Shown: positions 61,511 to 64,000 of the stretch, one piece after another
Layout of the letters: each line of letters starts with the position of its first letter
Position numbering within the stretch: the stretch's first letter is position 1
Source: Adenophora triphylla var. japonica
Taxonomy: Eukaryota > Streptophyta > Magnoliopsida > Asterales > Campanulaceae
Direction: 5' to 3'
NCBI GenBank assembly: GCA_022495995.1
Contig: JAFEMH010007472.1
Location: 1-64,000 of the forward strand
Length of the DNA stretch: 64,000 nucleotides
The notes under the pieces: generated by a model
What the model was told of the DNA's origin: nothing
Seen by the model: the letters and a program-made list of their open reading frames with translations, nothing else
The model's database searches: none
Translations under genes and position numbers: made by a program

Positions 61511-62416
61511 TCATCCCATGTCGCTGTCATGATCATCATCAATCTGCTCAAGATCCTTGGAGACTTCGTTCGCCTTTTCGTCATGGATCCGCTGCAAAGC
61601 TGTTTTCTCATCGTTCAGGTTCCAATTCACATGCTCTCCTGCCTGATATTCTTCAATCATTTGGATCCTAGTTTCGAAAACTGCTTTTGCAGTCTCATGC
61701 ACCAGGTCATCCTGAAATGCTTCCATTTCCCTTTCATGACTGATGTCGACACTCGCAAGCCTGGACCGCCATTTTAGTATCTCTTCGTTCTTGTCTCTGA
61801 TTTCCAAACCCTTTTCCCTTATTATCCTTGCAGCTTCTTTCAAATCCTTCTCATATTCAACCCTACTCATATCAAAGGTATCGCATTTTTCCCTCCATAT
61901 CCTGATTTCTTTGGACATTAACTTAGCCATCGAGACAATCTGTCATCAACAAACAAAAAGAGGCATTTTACTAAATTAAAAGAGGATCAATGTACCAGTG
62001 ACCCAATTTAATTCTTACCTGATTCTCCAACACGTCTTCTTTCCAAATTTGTTTCTCCACACCGGAGATCTGTTCTACCCTTATTCTTTTCGGAGTAATC
62101 TTATCCGTCTCTGGTATGTTCTCTTCCGCTTTCATCTTGCCTTTGTATTTGGCTACAATATCACTCGTTGTGAAGCCGGATCGAGTCACTGCATGTAAGG
62201 ATATATGTTAGCAAGGATTTTTTAGAATTGCAAATTCAATAAACACATTGATTCTGGCTCACTTTTTTGGAGAACGTCGCAACTATGTATTGAAGGAGAA
62301 GGGATAACAAATGCGCTCTTTGGGGTTACTCTCGCCGTAATATAGTAGGAGACGTCAGATCTAGATAAGAATTGAGAGAAGATTTGATGGTTATCCGGAA
62401 TTGCGGTTACTAGTTC
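61511..62416 (-). CDS. Intact-looking three-exon antisense gene, coiled-coil protein of unknown function
   Basis: On -, exons 62416-62263, 62188-62019 and 61939-61511 are bounded by AG acceptors and GTGAGC and GTAAGA donors. Their phases join without a stop for 753 nt (250 codons plus stop). Exon 1 reads ELVTAIPDNHQIFSQFLSRS and PKSAFVIPSPSIHSCDVL. The rest is highly charged, with AARIIREKGLEIRDKNEEIL and HVNWNLNDEKTALQRIHDEK, suggesting coiled coils, and ends DDDHDSDMG. No upstream ATG is visible in exon 1, so a 5' exon may be missing; an ATG also forms at the first splice junction. I recognise no family. The intact frame contrasts with the ruined pol beside it. Confidence 0.6.
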
Positions 62417-62555
62417 CTATAAAGACTCTTCCTTTCTAAACCGCCTCGTATCCCTAAACCGTCCTATCAAATAGGGGCGGTTGGACATTTAATGGGACAG
62501 AAAAACATTTTGCCTCTTCAGTTGCCTACATAGTCAAATGTTTTTGAGGACAAAT
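62417..62555 (+). other. Spacer and PPT-like tract before the LTR
   Basis: No gene is visible. TTTTTGAGGACAAAT (62541-62555) directly precedes the LTR start, a weak polypurine tract as expected at the 3' end of an element. Confidence 0.5.
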
Positions 62556-63157
62556 TGTTGTGGGTATTTTTCAGCATGGTGACATCTTCAGTTGATCCTG
62601 CATATCAAGATGTCATTCCACTGTAAGTATTGTTTTAATATTTACTTATTTAATATTTACTAAAATCTTTATTCTTATTTTCCAGTGATTAAGAGAGAAA
62701 TGCGGGATATTCTCCAGCACGTTCAACACACCTTCAACGGCTAGGGCGACTTGGTCTCACGGAGGTTGAAAGGATAAGCCTATATCCCGAGATTGTAGGA
62801 ACAATATTTGACTCTTTCATACTTAATTATATTTAAGGGGAAATGGAGACGGAACATATACTAAGGCTCATACGCACACACATTCTACACACAGGCTCTT
62901 GTAATCCTCTCCATTATCTTCCAAAGTTGTATCCGTGATCATTATAGTGAAACTTTTAAGGTTGGAGACCTAACTCCCGGGGTTTTTTCCAAAGAGGTTA
63001 TCACCTCCAAGGTTTTCCTCGTTAACAAATCGTGGTGTCATTATTTCTTTTTACGCTTTTTTTCCATATAGTCAAATTCCATAGTCCCCTCCTTATTGTT
63101 CAATCCACACACTAATCAAAGTTAAGATTCTATTCTATTGTTTTTTCTACCAAAACA
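62556..63157 (+). repeat. LTR of a Tat/gypsy element, 602 bp, with PPT on the left and PBS on the right
   Basis: It starts TGTTGTGGGTATTTTTCAGC and ends CAAAACA. Inside the start, TGACATCTT and AAGATGTCA form an inverted repeat (62580-62614). A TATTTAAG box lies near 62829. It is followed by a PBS, so it acts as 5' LTR for the next element, while the left flank looks like an element 3' end. Confidence 0.75.
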
Positions 63158-63160
63158 ATT

Positions 63161-63178
63161 TGGCGCCCACCGAGGGGC
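63161..63178 (+). other. Primer-binding site
   Basis: TGGCGCCCACCGAGGGGC lies three bases after the LTR. This is a common plant Ty3/gypsy PBS wording (usually TGGCGCCCACCGTGGGGC). The tRNA was not verified. Confidence 0.8.
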
Positions 63179-63224
63179 CTCGTGGTTTATCGATTATTTG
63201 GATCATTTCCTAAGCAAGTTCATT

Positions 63225-64000
63225 ATGTCTGCACCCACCAATGTATCCGCCGCCGGCAAGAGTCCTGCTGTTGCTCCAACATCAGGAGGTAGAACCAGCT
63301 TGTTGCCGCCACCTCCTCAAACCGGACCTCAGCAAACTCAACCTACGAAGACTCCACAAAAGGGAACGACCTCTTCCAATGTAGATGCCGACATCCGGAG
63401 TATCCTGACCAAGTTGAATCAGAGGCTGGACCAACAAGACAGCAATTCGAAGGTCTTTGGCCGATTCCATGATTAAGATGCGAGAAGATCAACAGTTCAT
63501 CACATCTCGGCTTGACAACATATCGCCATTACGTGCGAGGAACCTCAACTTCGACAACACCGAAGGACCTACACTTGAGTGAATTTATTCCGATGGGTAG
63601 TCCGCCTCAAACTCGTCGGTGACATCCTTAATGATGTCAACATCTTTGCCAGGGACACCACGATGACGCCACCTTCTGCGGGATACACTCCGTTCATCCC
63701 ATTCATCGACAACACAACCGTCACAACTACTACAGACAACTCGTTTGCTAAATAATCTTTTCAATAATAATAATTTCAATCGTATTCCTATGGGTGACCC
63801 TTTTGCGAAACCCACTAGCCAAACAGATGCGGGATCTCGAGAGGCGATAATGAACGTGCCGGGCGTAACTCCTCCAATCCAACCAGTGACTCAAAAGCGC
63901 TACAATCAATCCCGGTTTGTCCCAACAATTGCAAATGTTGACATCCCAAAGCGATTCAGTGTACCATCTATGAAGTTGTACGACGGTACCACGGATCCAG
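63225..64000 (+). pseudogene. gag start of a further Tat/gypsy element, runs off the window
   Basis: MSAPTNVSAAGKSPAVAPTS begins at 63225 with a proline/glutamine-rich head and ADIRSILTKLNQRLDQQD. A frameshift near 63465 ends the frame. From about 63790, PMGDPFAKPTSQTDAGSREA and VPSMKLYDGTTDP (63964-64000) give the entry to the capsid domain. This is typical of plant gypsy gag N-termini. The rest is outside the window. Confidence 0.75.

Overview
The window looks like plant nuclear DNA, probably from a eudicot. It has TTTAGGG-type telomere-like repeats, a single-exon SAUR auxin-response gene, decayed introns with GT/AG borders, and many angiosperm transposon families: Tat-lineage Ty3/gypsy, Ty1/copia, Helitron, CACTA, hAT and Stowaway MITEs. 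I see no rRNA, functional tRNA or CRISPR. The only confidently intact host gene is the SAUR gene at 14575-14961. Almost everything else is transposon sequence or broken gene fragments.

Layout. 1-13625 is the 3' part of a decayed Tat-lineage retrotransposon: gag-pol on + (to 6681), then two antisense gene relics (a DUF7745-like gene and a plant-mobile-domain gene), a 3' minisatellite and the 3' LTR (12637-13625). 13626-15545 holds the SAUR gene and its flanks. 15546-17151 is a solo LTR on - with a 5-bp target duplication. 18640-22560 is a decayed Ty1/copia element on - with a Stowaway MITE in its LTR. 22573 starts a CACTA-like terminus with an 865-bp hAT element nested in it (22696-23560). 24518-30818 is a complete non-autonomous CACTA element with TAT target duplications; inside it lie a head-to-head telomere-like block and a 17-unit satellite of about 165 bp. 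31578-33859 is a transketolase pseudogene with a palindrome-rich inverted-repeat element in one intron. 34000-42420 is a patchwork of MITEs, a copia LTR piece, a hAT element with a SINE inside, and fragments of RRP43 and ABCB transporter genes.

42694-44946 is a Helitron Rep/helicase gene cut within its HUH motif by a 13.8-kb LTR element (44947-58751). That element has paired 1.9-kb LTRs, a PBS, a PPT and a gag, but no pol, and carries several minisatellite arrays. Its right flank is not the Helitron but the RNase H region of another Tat element (58752-60571), so the two LTR junctions do not belong to one insertion. This is followed by an intact-looking, three-exon antisense gene (61511-62416) and an LTR (62556-63157) with a PPT-like tract on its left and a PBS on its right, leading into the gag of a further element that runs off the window.

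The most unusual signal is a module of paired palindromes built on TCTCGCGCGAGA. It occurs in the same order and orientation upstream of the LTR TATA box and about 165-205 bp upstream of the inferred ATG of each antisense gene of the first element. The other Tat-type LTRs carry different palindromes near their promoters, which suggests family-specific regulatory sites.
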